From assembly GCA_020137815.1 (NCBI GenBank), contig CM035353.1, positions 6,313,298 through 6,377,297 on the forward strand: DNA of 64,000 nt, written 5' to 3'. The position numbers were made by a program, and so were the translations under genes. The stretch's first letter is position 1, and every line of letters starts with the position of its first letter. The notes below the pieces were generated by a model. The model was not told where the DNA came from, searched no databases, and saw only the letters and a program-made list of their open reading frames with translations. This document shows positions 40,654 to 53,822 of the stretch, in pieces. This DNA comes from Hormiphora californensis (Eukaryota > Ctenophora > Tentaculata > Cydippida > Pleurobrachiidae).

Positions 40654-41059
40654 AGTTGTGACAATGGCCATCTTTCAAGAATTGCAGCTGGCTCGAGTAA
40701 TCACTGCTCTTTATTCTCCCACGACTTGGGAAGTTTTTTGGACAAGAGCTGGACCCGATATTACTCGAAGGAGTTTACCCTCCCTAACCCGATGCCACCT
40801 ATAATGCGAACCTGTCCTGTGGTCAGTTCCTGATGGTGGGGGGTGGGGAGGGGGGCTATTCTCCTAGTGCCGGCGATATCGCTTTGCGATAGTCCCCTGT
40901 GGGCTTGCCGTTGGCAAGCCCAGGCACTCTGTAGATAGATAGATAGTTGTGACAATGGCCATCTTGCAAGAATTGCAGCTGGCTCGAGTAATCACTGCTC
41001 TTTATTCTCCCACGACTGGGGAAGTTTTTTGGACAAGAGCTGGACCCGATATTACTGTT
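40654..41059. repeat. 115-bp direct repeats flanking a ~176-bp segment
   Basis: Copies at 40654–40768 and 40945–41059 are nearly identical (agttgtgacaatggccatct at the start). The segment between has hairpins such as gggcttgccgttggcaagccc and ends in (GATA)n, which resembles a short retroposon tail. Confidence 0.75.
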
Positions 41060-41221
41060 GGCAATTATACCACTTGGCATGATAGTTATAGAATATGAAG
41101 AATATGAGTTCTAGATGTCTAGAATACGAAGAAAGTGAGTTCTGAAATCTAGATGTCTAGCTAAATTGTCCCCATGAATGGATCACTGCACACTATATTT
41201 GAGCTATTTAGAGGAGACCTT

Positions 41222-42563
41222 GCACGGCGTGCCTGGTGAAACTTTAACACGACCTAGCATGCTACGGGAAACCACCACTTGTACGTGGTAGCTGAGGGTC
41301 TACAGAATGGCGCTACGGTGCGGGAAAAAAATTCCATTCCCTAAAATCTTTTTTTTTACTTTTATTTGATTTGGGTCAAAATTGGCTATATTAAACGTGG
41401 TCCCGAAAAATCCATAATGACTTAGCACACGAAATATGTCACCCCCATCTATTTTTGCACGTAGAATCGATTGCCGTTGAAGTCGAATCTCTAAAATGAC
41501 TGTAAAATGGTCAAAAGTTGATTTTTTACCATTTTTTGGAGGTTTTTGGCCCCTAAACCATTGAAAATGTTGAGATAGGAATTTGAAACTAGTGCCAATC
41601 GTTAAAATGGTCATTTTTCTACCAAGAACCAAGTTTTCGTGTATATCCGATTTATGGTTAGATTTGGGCAAATTGTTGAAATCTGCCAACTAGGAGAACC
41701 GTAACTTGATTTTCTTGTTTTTTGGATTTTGGCATTTTTGACAAACTTCTGATTGAAATGGCCAGTCGGGACCATGCTTAAGTTGTTTATGGGACAATTT
41801 TCGACTAAAATCCAAGATTTCATACCAATCCAATAACAGATCGTTGATTTATAGAAAATTTGTGTAGGCAAAACGGTCAAAATAACAACTTTTCTTGCTT
41901 ATTTTGACCGTTTTGCCTACACAAATTTTCTATAAATCAACGATCTGTTATTGGATTGGTATGAAATCTTGGATTTTAGTCGAAAATTGTCCCATAAACA
42001 ACTTAAGCATGGTCCCGACTGGCCATTTCAATCAGAAGTTTGTCAAAAATGCCAAAATCCAAAAAACAAGAAAATCAAGTTACGGTTCTCCTAGTTGGCA
42101 GATTTCAACAATTTGCCCAAATCTAACCATAAATCGGATATACACGAAAACTTGGTTCTTGGTAGAAAAATGACCATTTTAACGATTGGCACTAGTTTCA
42201 AATTCCTATCTCAACATTTTCAATGGTTTAGGGGCCAAAAACCTCCAAAAAATGGTAAAAAATCAACTTTTGACCATTTTACAGTCATTTTAGAGATTCG
42301 ACTTCAACGGCAATCGATTCTACGTGCAAAAATAGGTGGGGGTGACATATTTCGTGTGCTAAGTCATTATGGATTTTTCGGGACCACGTTTAATATAGCC
42401 AATTTTGACCCAAATCAAATAAAAGTAAAAAAAAAGATTTTAGGGAATGGAATGTTTTTTCCCGCACCGTAGCGCCATTCTGTAGACCCTCAGCTGCCAC
42501 GTACAAGTGGTGGTTTCCCGTAGCATGCTAGGTCGTGTTAAAGTTTCACCAGGCACGCCGTGC
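41222..42563. mobile_element. 1.34-kb near-perfect palindrome
   Basis: The two ~665-bp arms are almost identical inverted copies, starting GCACGGCGTGCC and ending GGCACGCCGTGC. The centre at ~41,892 is tight (ggtcaaaataac … ttattttgacc). Open frames in each arm translate to the same protein because they are the same sequence inverted; no known domain is seen. It is a foldback-type element with no clear target duplication. Confidence 0.85.
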
Positions 42564-43309
42564 TTGGCCTTGATCGAAATGAAAATGACTGGGACGTGAA
42601 AAGAAGAGAAGCTGGAATATTTTGGTACCATAACGTTTAGTATGAACATTGGTTCTATATTGAGACAATGACAGAATTTCACACCAAACCAATAACAAAA
42701 TGAATTTCCAGATTTAGAATTCTGATCAACAATAAATCCAACGATAGTGTCTAGACCGCTCAAACTGTAAGCACGATATTGAATGGAAAGGCTCGCTTGA
42801 TTGCAGAAAGATGCACGAGAAGTTGACCCCAGCCATTTCAAATCAATCACGAAAGTTTAAAACCGGTGGCAAAGCAATAGCAAGAATAACATACGGCTCT
42901 GAGGAGAGAAGGGTTGGAAAACAATTTTAAAATAACGACTTGAGGGCGATATATCGAGAGAAAACAACAGAGTGTGTTGTCAAAACAATAGTGTTGGTAT
43001 TTGTCGGTTTGCAGACGAGCTTAGATACAGTTGAACTGAGATAAGATCCAAACTCTGAAATCTGGAGCAGATCAGAGCTTCTCAAAGTCAAAAGCAAGTT
43101 TTGAAACTTTTACTTTCATCAAGTTTAAAACAACTGGCGTGTGTGCATATTATGAGCGATATAATTAACGTCTATCGGGTAGATAATTAGCTAAAGAAGT
43201 TCATCTGTCCACGTGGAAAGTTTATCTTGTCCTTCCACCATGAAGGAGAGGAAGAGAGGAAGAGAGAAGAGGGAGAGTGAGAGAGGAAGAGGGAGCCTAG
43301 AGAGAGAGA

Positions 43310-43371
<62 letters not shown>

Positions 43372-45978
43372 GAGAGGAAGAGAGAACGAAGGGGGAGCTT
43401 AGATAGAGGGAGTCGGGAGAGAGAGAGTGAGAGTGAGAGAACCATGACCAATGAGCCATCTCCAAGTGCAGCTTATTTAGGGCTCCTGCCCTTTGCAGCC
43501 TGGAGACTGCGACTGAGAGTGACTAGACTAGGGCGCAAATATCATGATCATACACAGCACAATCGATTACCGTTAAACCTACTAATTATTACATCCTACG
43601 CTGTGGACTGTCGATTGTTAAAACTTGCATAGGCACAATTTGACACACACAACCCATATCGATTAGCTCTTAGGGGAACTGCACACGCCTCTCGACAAGT
43701 TATATGATGCGCCATAATCGCAAAAACAAGAACCTCCTCTCTCCCCACTATAATCATAGATCTCTCTCTCTCACTATTTGTATTGAGTGGCTAACGACTA
43801 CAATATTCCTGCATGTGATCCCATATAACAAACTGCAGAGGCCCTCCGGGGTAAAGCCTCAAATGATTATACTGTTTGGTCTCTCTCTCTCTTGACGAGC
43901 TGCTCATGGTGGTATCCCTCGATACACGAGGCCCAGACATGATAATAGCTTTGTGACGACTCTCTCTCGTCAAGAGAGAGAGAGACTAGAGGGGGAGAAA
44001 GAGAGAGTTTTCCCCACATGCACTCTCTTTGCCCTAAATTGGTCCCTCATTGCAGGAATGGAGTCAGGAGTAACGACTAGCACACCAAAAAAGGAGCCAC
44101 GTGTTTCAGTGTACAAAGAGCAGCAGTTGCTATCAGATAAAATATTGGGGAGAGAAGGAGAAACAGAGAGGGAGAGAGAGGGTGGGAGGGTATACTATTA
44201 TTTTTTGTTAATTAGGCAATGAACAGAAATTAAGGATACCATTGTCCCGCAATGCAAACACCACAAAATATTAGCTATTGAAGAAGCTATCAATTTCAAT
44301 ACCGATTGCTAGCTGATCACTTGGCCTTTAATTGGGTGGCCTAATTGACCAGTCGGCTACCCCATGATGGTTAATTAGGGAGAGTAGCGGTGGTGGGGTG
44401 TGTACCAATCTGTCAGCCACAACAACACTGACCCACCCCATCGCAAGTAATTGAGTTCTTTCCAGACCACAAGCTATGAAAGAACTGTCAATGTGTCCCT
44501 GATATGGTAGATCTGCGGTCAATTGACGGGGGAGAATCATGTTATAAGCTGTGATTGGATTAGTTTTATATCGTGTAGAAGGTAGATACCCTTACTTTAT
44601 CGGTGCTGGAAAACTTGTAAAATCAAAAGAATATTAGGAATTATTGATCCAGTCTCAATATCATAGCGCTCACATGAGCGCGGTGCACCGTGGAGAGAGA
44701 GAGACAGAGAGAGAACCTAGTTAGATGATCGTGGTTGTGTGGTGTGTGTATGAGATATGGTGTGTCCATGAATGCCTGACGCAAGGAAATATCATATTGT
44801 CTGCCGGAAACAATATGCAAAGAAAGCAATCAGGAATGAACCCAGTAATCACATGATCTGTACCTGAGAGAGAGAATGAGATGAAGGTCACATCATCAAC
44901 CCTATCGAGAGAGTATCGAGCAGAGAATGAACAATGTACCAACAATGAACAGTGTTCATTGAACACCTTCCAATCTCACCCCCCCCCCCCCCCCCGTTAC
45001 ATATAGCTTCCCTAGTCTCTCTCCATGGAGAACGGATATTAGAAAACAATATATATATCCGCAGCCCTGAAGGTTTAGAATAGATCAAGCAACTGTGCTC
45101 ATTTGATCAGGTTGTTGTTCTATCAGCCATGTGGTCGGTTGTTTTGATGCCCCCAGGGGAGAAGACAATTACAGAAATTGATAAGAAAGGCACAATGTAT
45201 CAACTATTGGAAAGATTTAATCAAAGGGCAAAACAACATCATCCCTCGAAAGGAATGTTTTCATATCAGCCCCTTTCTTACCTTAAATTTTACCTTGATA
45301 TGAACAAAAAGCAGAACCTCCAGCTAAGACACTCGATATAAGAGATCAGCTGGGACTAATTAAGTTGATTGCAATTCAGCTTGTCCCCGCTATATAGCTG
45401 TTCAATATAATATGGCTGAGAAGGGGGGGGGATGAGAATAAACATGTGTATTTGTCAACAATTAATCCCCCAATGTTCCGTTCTACATAATAGATTGCTG
45501 GGCTGAAAGAAAGCGGGCCACATAGGGGCTGCATTCATGCTGTCAGTGGTGGCCTTCAACTATCGTATTTATTGGACTTAGACTCGATAAGTTAGAGAAT
45601 AAAATCGGGTAACAATTTAATCAGGCTATGGACTAGAAATGTCATTGTCATAATAATCTTTCGATGAATGCAGCTGTTAACAAAATATCTACATTTTAAA
45701 ACAACAAAAAATGATGTTGAAAATTAACGAAGGCTAATTTCCCTGATGTCAGATCAATTGATATTCTATATCGTATCTGGACAACTAAAATCTGACAAGC
45801 ACACATTCCCCTGACACGCACGTCTGCAGTACTACAATTGGGAGATGTGCTTGTTAACTGTTAACCTATTACAACACGCCACACCAATCATGATAATAAC
45901 ACGATAAACATCGAATATGTCATCCAAAGTCTAAACATCGAATATCTGACATACTTTCTGAGTCTAAAAGATCAAAAT
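42564..45978. other. Non-coding tract
   Basis: GA-rich tract at 43248–43440, hairpin-like ctctctcgtcaagagagag at ~43967, and a C run at 44980–44994. A stretch at 44056–44135 after ttgcag reads as an open frame (MESGVTTSTPKKEPR) but has no donor, so I do not call it an exon. Confidence 0.45.
43248..43440. repeat. GA-rich microsatellite
   Basis: GA with GGAAG interruptions. Confidence 0.9.
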
Positions 45979-47183
45979 ATGTAGGGTCTTAACGGGCCGA
46001 ATGGACAGATTACGTAGCATGGCAAATATGTAGGGTCGTGAGGGCACGAGTCACATCTTTTTAGGTAGCTTATATCAATATGAGTAGAGATTCCTTCTGA
46101 GTAGCCGGGGGATTTGAGATCAGTAGTGAGCTTGGTGCTCTTTGGTGGCCATCATGTTAGTTACAGTTAGTTATGCTGAAATATCTGCGTTTAAAATCAC
46201 GACTTTCTATCTCTCCCCTCCCTCTCCTTACTCACTCTCTGTTCATCTCAAGCTAGCTGCCTGCTGCAAGTATGTTACATTTATACTTCTCAATTCTCAA
46301 AGGGCTGGTTTGTAGCTTCGTGCGTTTAAAAAGTAAACAAAAAATGCATCAGAATTCAGAGATCAAAGAATGGCCGGACACCGGGCAGTTTGTATTGCAC
46401 TGCAGGCGTATCTGTCATATGATTATAAGCATAATGATAAGGGTATCTCGATCCCTCTTTCTCTCCCTCTCTCTCTCCCTCTCCCTCTCTCCCTCTCTCT
46501 CTCAGTCTCTGTCTCTGTTTCTCTGATTCCCGCGCTGCATTTTCTCAAGCAGATAAGGGCTGATACTAGCCGTAATGAACAGATGACCCCTGGAGCATAC
46601 TTGGTGTAATGATCTGGTCATCGTGCACACAGAGAGAATGGAGTAATGAACAAATATATTTGTTCGTATATCTTCACAAACTTCACTTGAATTCTAGAAA
46701 TCTTAAAAAACAGATTCCAATCCCTGACCCCCTACCCCCCCCCCCCCCCCCGCCCATAAATTTTGAATTATCGCTGCTAATATACTACTAGCAGTTAGTT
46801 TCCTAACACCCGGTGTTAGAATGCATCAGACATCACAACTCATACACACCAGACAAAGGCTGCATCCCAGGAGGAAGAGAGTTATATCTGGCTAATTGAT
46901 TGTGAATTAAGCTTAACTTGATTATCGGGTGAATATCGATTGAGAATGCTAAGGGTTGTATTAATTCACTTCCCCTTCCTCTCTTCTGATAGCATGGTTA
47001 TTTATCACATTTGACATCACAATTAATCCTCACAATTATCCTCAATGAAAAAACATAATAAATTTCAGACCTCGATTTACCGGATGGGTAAATTTGATTC
47101 ACCGACAGTTTCAATTTTCTGATTCCTTGTGTTCACTGTCCAGTTAAAATTAATCAAGGGCCACATTGGGGGGAAGAGAGTTG

Positions 47184-47186
<3 letters not shown>

Positions 47187-47227
<41 letters not shown>

Positions 47228-47302
47228 CCAGGGAGAGAGACTCAGAGTCAGAGTCAGAGAGGGAGAAAGAGAGAGACTCAGAGAGGGTCAGGGACTCCCT
47301 GG

Positions 47303-47383
<81 letters not shown>

Positions 47384-47395
47384 GACTCAGGGAGG
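47187..47395. repeat. (GA)n … (CT)n inverted block
   Basis: GA at 47187–47226 and CT at 47304–47381, with mirror flanks (ggccagggagag … ctccctggcc), form a large potential hairpin. Confidence 0.85.
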
Positions 47396-47428
47396 GCATA
47401 CACCTTTTCCTGGATATAGATAGAAATT

Positions 47429-47495
47429 CTTGTAGGGAGTCCCTTTCTATCCATTCTATTTTAATGGAATTGGATAGAAAGAGACTCCCTACAAG
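47429..47495. repeat. Hairpin, ~24-bp arms
   Basis: cttgtagggagtccctttct is paired with its near-complement ending ctccctacaag across a ~20-base loop. A decayed copy is at ~51,164–51,250. Confidence 0.8.
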
Positions 47496-47917
47496 TACAA
47501 TTCAAGATGTAAATTATTCATTTCTACCAGTTCCCGGGCCGCAGGCCTTTCAATTCCGCGGCCCACAAACTCTTGTTCCAAGGAGCCCCTCCACTTTCTA
47601 CTGATTAACCGAACCTATTTCCTATCAGATGTTTCAGTTTGTTATCAAAGCAAATAATGGAACTTGGGACGGACGCGGATCAGTTGAATTTTGCCGAGCA
47701 CGGAAACAGTGTCAAGCGACTCAACGGATCACTGGATCAGTAGATATAGGATGACAGGTTTCTGAGAGTGAGTCTGGGGGCCGGCACATTTAGTGCTAGT
47801 ACTATGCCACGATTTAGGATTCGGGTTAGTGGACTAGGATCATGCAGTGTCTTGGGCACGTCGCGCCCCTCATGTTCGCGCGCCCGTAGGGCGATCCTCT
47901 CACAGTGTCGAGTGGTA

Positions 47918-48864
47918 TAGTAGAGTCGATAAGAACACTCACCTCCTCCGATTTCAGTAAAACTTCTCACATGCTAAAATATGATAATGGAGGTACAAAT
48001 ACCGCTTATTTTAGGTCCAAAAAGTTTTTGGTTCGTTAATTATCGCTAATTGAAAAACGCCAAAAATGGGCTAAAATGGCCCTTAAGGTGGATTTGAAAT
48101 TTTGGAGTTGGAACTCCAGACTTCGTACAGGTGTCCGCTAGGATGCCAATATGCACCACAGGCGGGCTCAGGCCTAAATTCGTCCGAATTTTTGCGTAAG
48201 ACCGGATGGCGTAAATCTTGGTCACGTGACCTCGGCTAACTTCTGAACCGCTCAAGTAAGGGATGTTTATAACCTGCTTAATCGATGCAGAATATGATGA
48301 AAATGACACGTTTTGACATCATTTTTCATCCCAGACGCACAGGAAAGACACAAATCGCCTTACAAAATTGACGCCATCTAGTCTCCCGCTCTTTTTTTGC
48401 AAAACTCTAACTTCTGAACCGTTGAAGTAAGGGAGGTTCATAGCCTGCTTAATCGATGCAGAAAGAAAAATAAATGAGAGGAAATGGCCTTATTTTTCAT
48501 CTCCGGCGTGCAGGAAAGGCACAAATAGCAAAAAACTGATTTTTTGCCCAAATCACGTGACCAAAATTCACGCCATCCGGCCTTACGCAAAAATTCGGAC
48601 GAATTTAGGCCTGAGCCCGCCTGTGGTGCATATTGGCATCCTAGCGGACACCTGTACGAAGTCTGGAGTTCCAACTCCAAAATTTCAAATCCACCTTAAG
48701 GGCCATTTTAGCCCATTTTTGGCGTTTTTCAATTAGCGATAATTAACGAACCAAAAGTTTTTCGGACCTAAAATAAGCGGTATTTGTACCTCCATTATCA
48801 TATGTTAGCATGTGAGAAGTTTCACTGAAATCGGAGGAGGTGAGTGTTCTTATCGACTCTACTA
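47918..48864. mobile_element. 947-bp foldback element with 3-bp TSD and an empty site nearby
   Basis: Terminal inverted repeats TAGTAGAGTCGATAAG, arms ~330 bp, and a centre with a ~170-bp internal direct duplication (aacttctgaaccg … ctgcttaatcgatgcagaa). GTA flanks both sides (47915–47917, 48865–48867). The duplicated copy of this region at ~51,648 shows GTA once with no element, so both boundaries and the duplication are confirmed. The family may be Harbinger-like from the 3-bp duplication, but that is uncertain. Confidence 0.9.
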
Positions 48865-49811
48865 GTACTAAAAACCCAGGACGGGGAACGGGAGCCTCGT
48901 GAAACCCACCCCTTACTGGCTAACGTGCTTCGCACTAGCCAGCGTCCTCATAGAAAAAGAAGAAGAAGAAGGTACTAAAAATAAAAGAAAGAAGCTTTCA
49001 ATTCCGGAACGCTGTGTTTTTTCGCCTTCAGACAGTGGAATTGGATGAAATTTAAGACTCATTGCTAAAAGAATATTATAATGATCATTGTGTGTTAGAT
49101 TTTGTCATGATGTTAAGTGTTTTTAAGAAAACTTTCGAGTGTACAATTGTTGTGACTGGAACGCGCGAAATATAGCATAATTTGTTGTGCTGCGTCACAA
49201 ATGAAGCAGTCGCGCGCATTAAAAAATATGTGCCAGAAAATGAAAAATCCTGTGTTCAGTTTTCAAAAAAGACGTTCGCGTTTTTCAAAAAACTAAAAAG
49301 TTTTTTATGCAGAGTGCAGACGCCAGACTGCAGTCTCTTTTAGTTAGGTGGTTAGTTTGTACGTGTTGTAGAGGGGCCTAAAGTGTATGCCAAAGCACCC
49401 TCGGTTGTTGGAACTCAGAAATATCCAGGTCTGCAGGACGTGGCCTGTTTTGATCCCGAGCGATTCGAAGTAGGCTTCACCGCTTTTGAAAGCCGTTAGT
49501 TTAGTCTGTGTGTATTCTAGCATATGTAAGTACTTCTCAGACAGTGAAGGCTATAAAACGGAATAATAAGTATTTTTTTGATATGATGATGGTGACTAAT
49601 CACAGTACAGAGCACAGCTGTGACAACAGACAGCTCAACTGCCGGGCTACCGATCTGCTTTTGAGCTGCGCCAACAAAACCAATTAAAAATTTGAATTAA
49701 CCCAAAAATTTTTTTTAAAAACAATCGGAAAAATTTTAATCAACATTCAACCGAAAAACTAAAACAAAAAAAACTTTCTAAAGTAAAAACCTAAAATTTT
49801 TTTTCAAAAAG

Positions 49812-52400
49812 TAGGGTCTTTAACGGCCGAATGGCAGATTCGTAGCATGGCAAATTTGGGTTGGGGGCACATCACTTTTTTTAGGTATTTAAAAATATGA
49901 GTGAGATTTTCTGAGTACCGGGGGGGATTTGAGATCGTAGTGAGTTTGGTGTCTTGGGGGCCATATTTTTTAAGTTCAGTTAGTTATGCTGAAATTTTGC
50001 TTTTTTAAAATCAGACTTTCTTCTCCCCCCCCCCCCCCTTTTCCCCCCTTACATCACCTCCTGTCTCTAAAGCAAGCTGCAAGTTGTAATTTATTTTCTC
50101 TTCTAAAAGGGCGGGTTGTAGTTCGCTTTTAAAAAAGAAACAAAAAATGCATCAAAATTTCAGAGATAAAAGAATGGCCGGACCCCGGAAAAATTTGTAG
50201 CTGCAGGGTACTGTATATTATAAGAAAATAAAAGGGGACTCGATCCCTTTTTCTCTCCCCTCTCTCCCCCTTTCCCCCTTCTTCCTCTCCTTCTCTCAGT
50301 TTCTCTGCTTTCCGCCTGCATTCTCAAGCAGAAAAGGGCTGATACTACCCGAATAAACAATCCCCCCTGGACTATTTGGGTGTAATGATTGGTCCGTCCG
50401 GGAAAAGGAAAAAGGAGTAATGAAAAAATATTTTGTCGTATATCTTCACAAACTTATTGAATTCTAAAATTTAAAAAAACATTCCATCCTGCCCCCTCCC
50501 CCCCCCCCCCCCCCCCCCCCCCCCAAAAAATTTTGAATTATCCCGCTAATATACAACTACAGTATTTTCCTAACACCCGGTGTTAGAAGCACCCAACACA
50601 AACTCATACACCCAGACAAAGGCGCATCCCAGGGGGAAAAGAGAGTTTATTGGTAATTTGATTGTGAATTAATTTAAACTTTTAGGGGGTAAAATCGTTT
50701 GAAAAATGCTGGGGTTGTATTAATTCATTTCCCCCTTCCTTCTTCGAAAAAAAAGGGGTTTTTTATAATTTGACTCAAAATTATCTCAAAAAAAAAAATA
50801 AAAATTTCAAACCTCGATTTACCGGATGGGAAAAATTGGGGCCCCACCACAGTTTCAATTTTTCGGTTCCTTGTGTTCCTGTCCAGTTAAAAAATCAAGG
50901 GCCCCACAAATTGGGGGGGAAGAGAGTTGGAAAGAGAGAAGAAAGAGAGGGGAGAGAGAGGGGAGAGGCCAGGGAAAAGGGGACTCAGAGTCGGTAGAGG
51001 GGGGAGAAAGAGAGGGATCAAGAGGGTGGGACCCCCGGGGCCCCCCCTCTCTTTTCTCTTCCTCTCTTTTCCTTTTCCCTCTCTCTCTCTCTCTCCTCTC
51101 TCCTCTTCTCCCTGACTCAGGGAGGGATTTACACCTTTTCCTGGATTTTTAGATAGAAAAATTCTTGTAGGGAGTCCCTTTTTTTTATCCATTCTATTTT
51201 TAATGGAATTGGTTTTGGGGAAAAAGAAAAAATTTCCCCCTACAAAGTACAATTCAAGATTTTTAAATTATTTTCATTTCTTTACCAGTTCCCGGGCCGC
51301 AGGCCCTTTCAATTCCGCGACCCACAAAAATTCTTTGTTTTCCAAGGAGCCCCTCCCTTTCTTGGATCCCCCGAACCTTTTTCCTATCAGAGTTCAGTTT
51401 GTTATCAAAAAAAAATAAATTGGGGAGGAAAGGGTTATTTGAATTGGCGGCAGGAAAACATGAAAAAACCCAAACCCATCACTGACAGTAGGTTGGGGGA
51501 TGACTTTTCTGAGGGGAAAAGGTCGGGGGCCGGCACATTATCAATTTTAAACCCCCTTAGGATTTTAGGGGCTAGGATAGCCTTTTTTTTTGGGGCACGT
51601 GCCCCACATTTGCGGGGTTTTATATAGGGGGATTCTACGGTTCAAGGGTACTAAAACCAGGGGGGGAACGGGAGTCGTTAAACCCCCCCTTACTGGCTAA
51701 CGTGTTTTCCCCAGCCAGGCCCCTTAAAAAAAGAAAAGAAAGGGACTAAAAATAAAAGAAAGAAGCTTTCAAATTCCCGGGAAAGCGGTTTTTTTTTGCC
51801 TTCAGACGGGAATTGGTGAAATTTAAGACTCATTGCTAAAAGAATTTATAAGATCATTGTGTTTAAATTTTTCTATGTTAAATTTTTTTAAAAAAAAAAC
51901 TTTCGGTGTTTCCATTGTTGTGATGGAACGCGCGAAAATAGATAATTTTTTGGCTCGTCACAAATGAAGCAGTCGCGCCATTAAAAAATATGGGCCCGAA
52001 AAAAAAGAAAAATCCGTGTTCATTTTCAAAAAAGGGGGTTCGCGTTTTTCAAAAAAAATAAAAAGTTTTTTATGCAGAGTGCGACGCCAGAGCGTTTTTT
52101 TGTTAGGGGGTTTTTTGTACGTGTTTAGAGGGGCCTAAAAATGTATGCCAAAGCCCTCGGGTTTTTTGGAACCAAAATCCAGGGCGCAGGGGTGGCCGTT
52201 TGATCCCGAGCGATTCGAAGTAGGTTCACGCTTTTTAAAGCCGTTAGTTTTGTCTGTGGTATTTTTGCATTTAGTCTTCTCAACATGAAAGGGTTAAAAC
52301 GGAATAATAAGTATTTTTTTTTATATTGATGGTGACTAATCACAGTACAGAGCACAGCTGTGACAAAAAGACCTCAACTGCGGCTCAAGACGTGCTTCTT
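49812..52400. repeat. Large duplication, copy 2 (degraded, lacks the palindrome)
   Basis: Same order as 45979–49690 but with many small indels. The 47918–48864 element is absent at ~51,648. Probably the other haplotype placed in tandem. Confidence 0.8.
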
Positions 52401-52610
52401 GAGCTGTCAAAACTCAAAACAGGTTTTATGGAGTAGACCCCAACTGATAGATACTAAGTCCTTTCTTTTCATTACTTTGGTGTGCCCCAAAGTGGTTCAT
52501 TTCCCCCCCCCCCTTGAAAAAAAACTTAATTTTCTTGGGCTTTCCCCCTGGGAAAGTTGAAAATTCCCGGCAGAAAGTTGAAATTTCGGGAGAGATTTGT
52601 GATTTGGGGG

Positions 52611-52718
52611 GGAGACTGTTTTATTCAAACTCAGTAAATACACCTACAGTGATAAAGGGAGTAGGTACGTAGTACACTGTATAATATTAGGTACTGAGTT
52701 TGAATAAAACATGTCTCC
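52611..52718. repeat. 108-bp inverted-repeat element
   Basis: Arms of ~26 bp (ggagactgttttattcaaac at the left, its complement ending aaaacatgtctcc at the right) flank ~55 bp. Possible MITE. Confidence 0.65.
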
Positions 52719-53269
52719 TCAGAAAAGAATTTTATTAAGATTTAAACGTACTCGAGCTTAAACCCCGCCTTACGGCTAAAATAAATTAGAGGGGAGGGGG
52801 AGAAGTTGCGATTTCCAAACGGCGAATGTTCATAATTCGGTGGGTCATCGAATTATGATCATTCTAGTCATGCTATTTAAACTATCGTTGAATTAAAAAA
52901 AGATTTTATAACCTTTTTTTTTTGTTTTAAAAACATTTAAATAGGATTCCCCCCCAATCAAAAATAGGATATAAATTTGGCATGGTTTAAAACGGGGGCA
53001 TCAAAATGAATAGTTGTTTATTTTTTTTATACCCAAAGGGGCAAGAAAAATTTTAACGGTTATTTTTTTTAAACAATATGTTTCAAATCCATTTGAAAAA
53101 TTGGTGGTATAAAGGTTTTTCTTAAAACCCCATTTGTTTTGATCATCCCGCATGTGGCCCATAAAATGGTGGCTTTTAAAAAGGGGCAAAACATGAAAAA
53201 AAGGGAATTTTTAAAATTTTTTCATTGAAACCCTTTGAGGTGTGTTGTTTAAAGTGGGGGGGCCCGGGG

Positions 53270-53480
53270 GAAAAGGAAAAAAGGAAAGGGGAAAAGGGGG
53301 AAAGGGGGAGGGGAGGGGGGGAAGAGGAAAAAGGGAGGGGGGGAAGGAAGGGGAAGAGGGAGTGAGGGGAGAAAAAGGGGGGGGAAAAGAGGGGGGGAGG
53401 AGGGAGGGGGAGGGGGAGGGGGAAAGAGGGGGGAGGGGAGGAGGGGAGGGGAGGGGGGAGGGGTGAGGGGAAGGGGGGAA
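53270..53480. repeat. Purine-rich tract
   Basis: Almost entirely G and A with long G runs, in the low-quality part of the window. Confidence 0.8.
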
Positions 53481-53755
53481 GAAAGAAGGACGGAGGTAGA
53501 TGGGAGAATGAAGGAGAAAATGAATGAGAGACAAGGAAAAATGGGGGAAAACAGGGGACTAAAGGGAAAGGGAAAGGGAACAGGGGGACGAAGGGGGAAG
53601 GAGAGAGAAAGGAGAGGTATAGAGTAAATTTAAAACCAAATGAATTTGTTTACCCAGTGATTAATTGGTGTCCGTTAGTATAAAAAGAGTTAGCGATCAC
53701 TCACTGTTTTGGGGGTTTTTGAGTCCTTTAATTTTTTAAATGGGGGATAGACTAT

Positions 53756-53781
53756 TATAGAGGAACAGACTACAGAGAGGG

Positions 53782-53821
<40 letters not shown>

Positions 53822-53822
53822 G
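53756..53822. repeat. (GA)n microsatellite
   Basis: GA with AAAG interruptions. Confidence 0.85.

Larger units (their letters stand above)
45979..49690. repeat. Large duplication, copy 1 (good-quality sequence)
   Basis: From tgtagggtcttaacgggccg to about 49,690 this segment matches 49812–52400 in the same order, including the C tract, the GA/CT block, the 47.43-kb hairpin and the sequence after the palindrome. Copy 1 additionally contains the 947-bp palindrome. No gene is visible in it. Confidence 0.85.

Noticed and set aside
41300-42472. Pair of opposite-strand proteins of ~90–130 residues
   Set aside because: Same sequence seen twice because the region is a palindrome; no domain recognised.
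44056-44222. Possible exon starting MESGVTTSTPKKEPR
   Set aside because: Acceptor-like ttgcag is present but no GT donor and the frame runs into GA repeats; no homology recognised.
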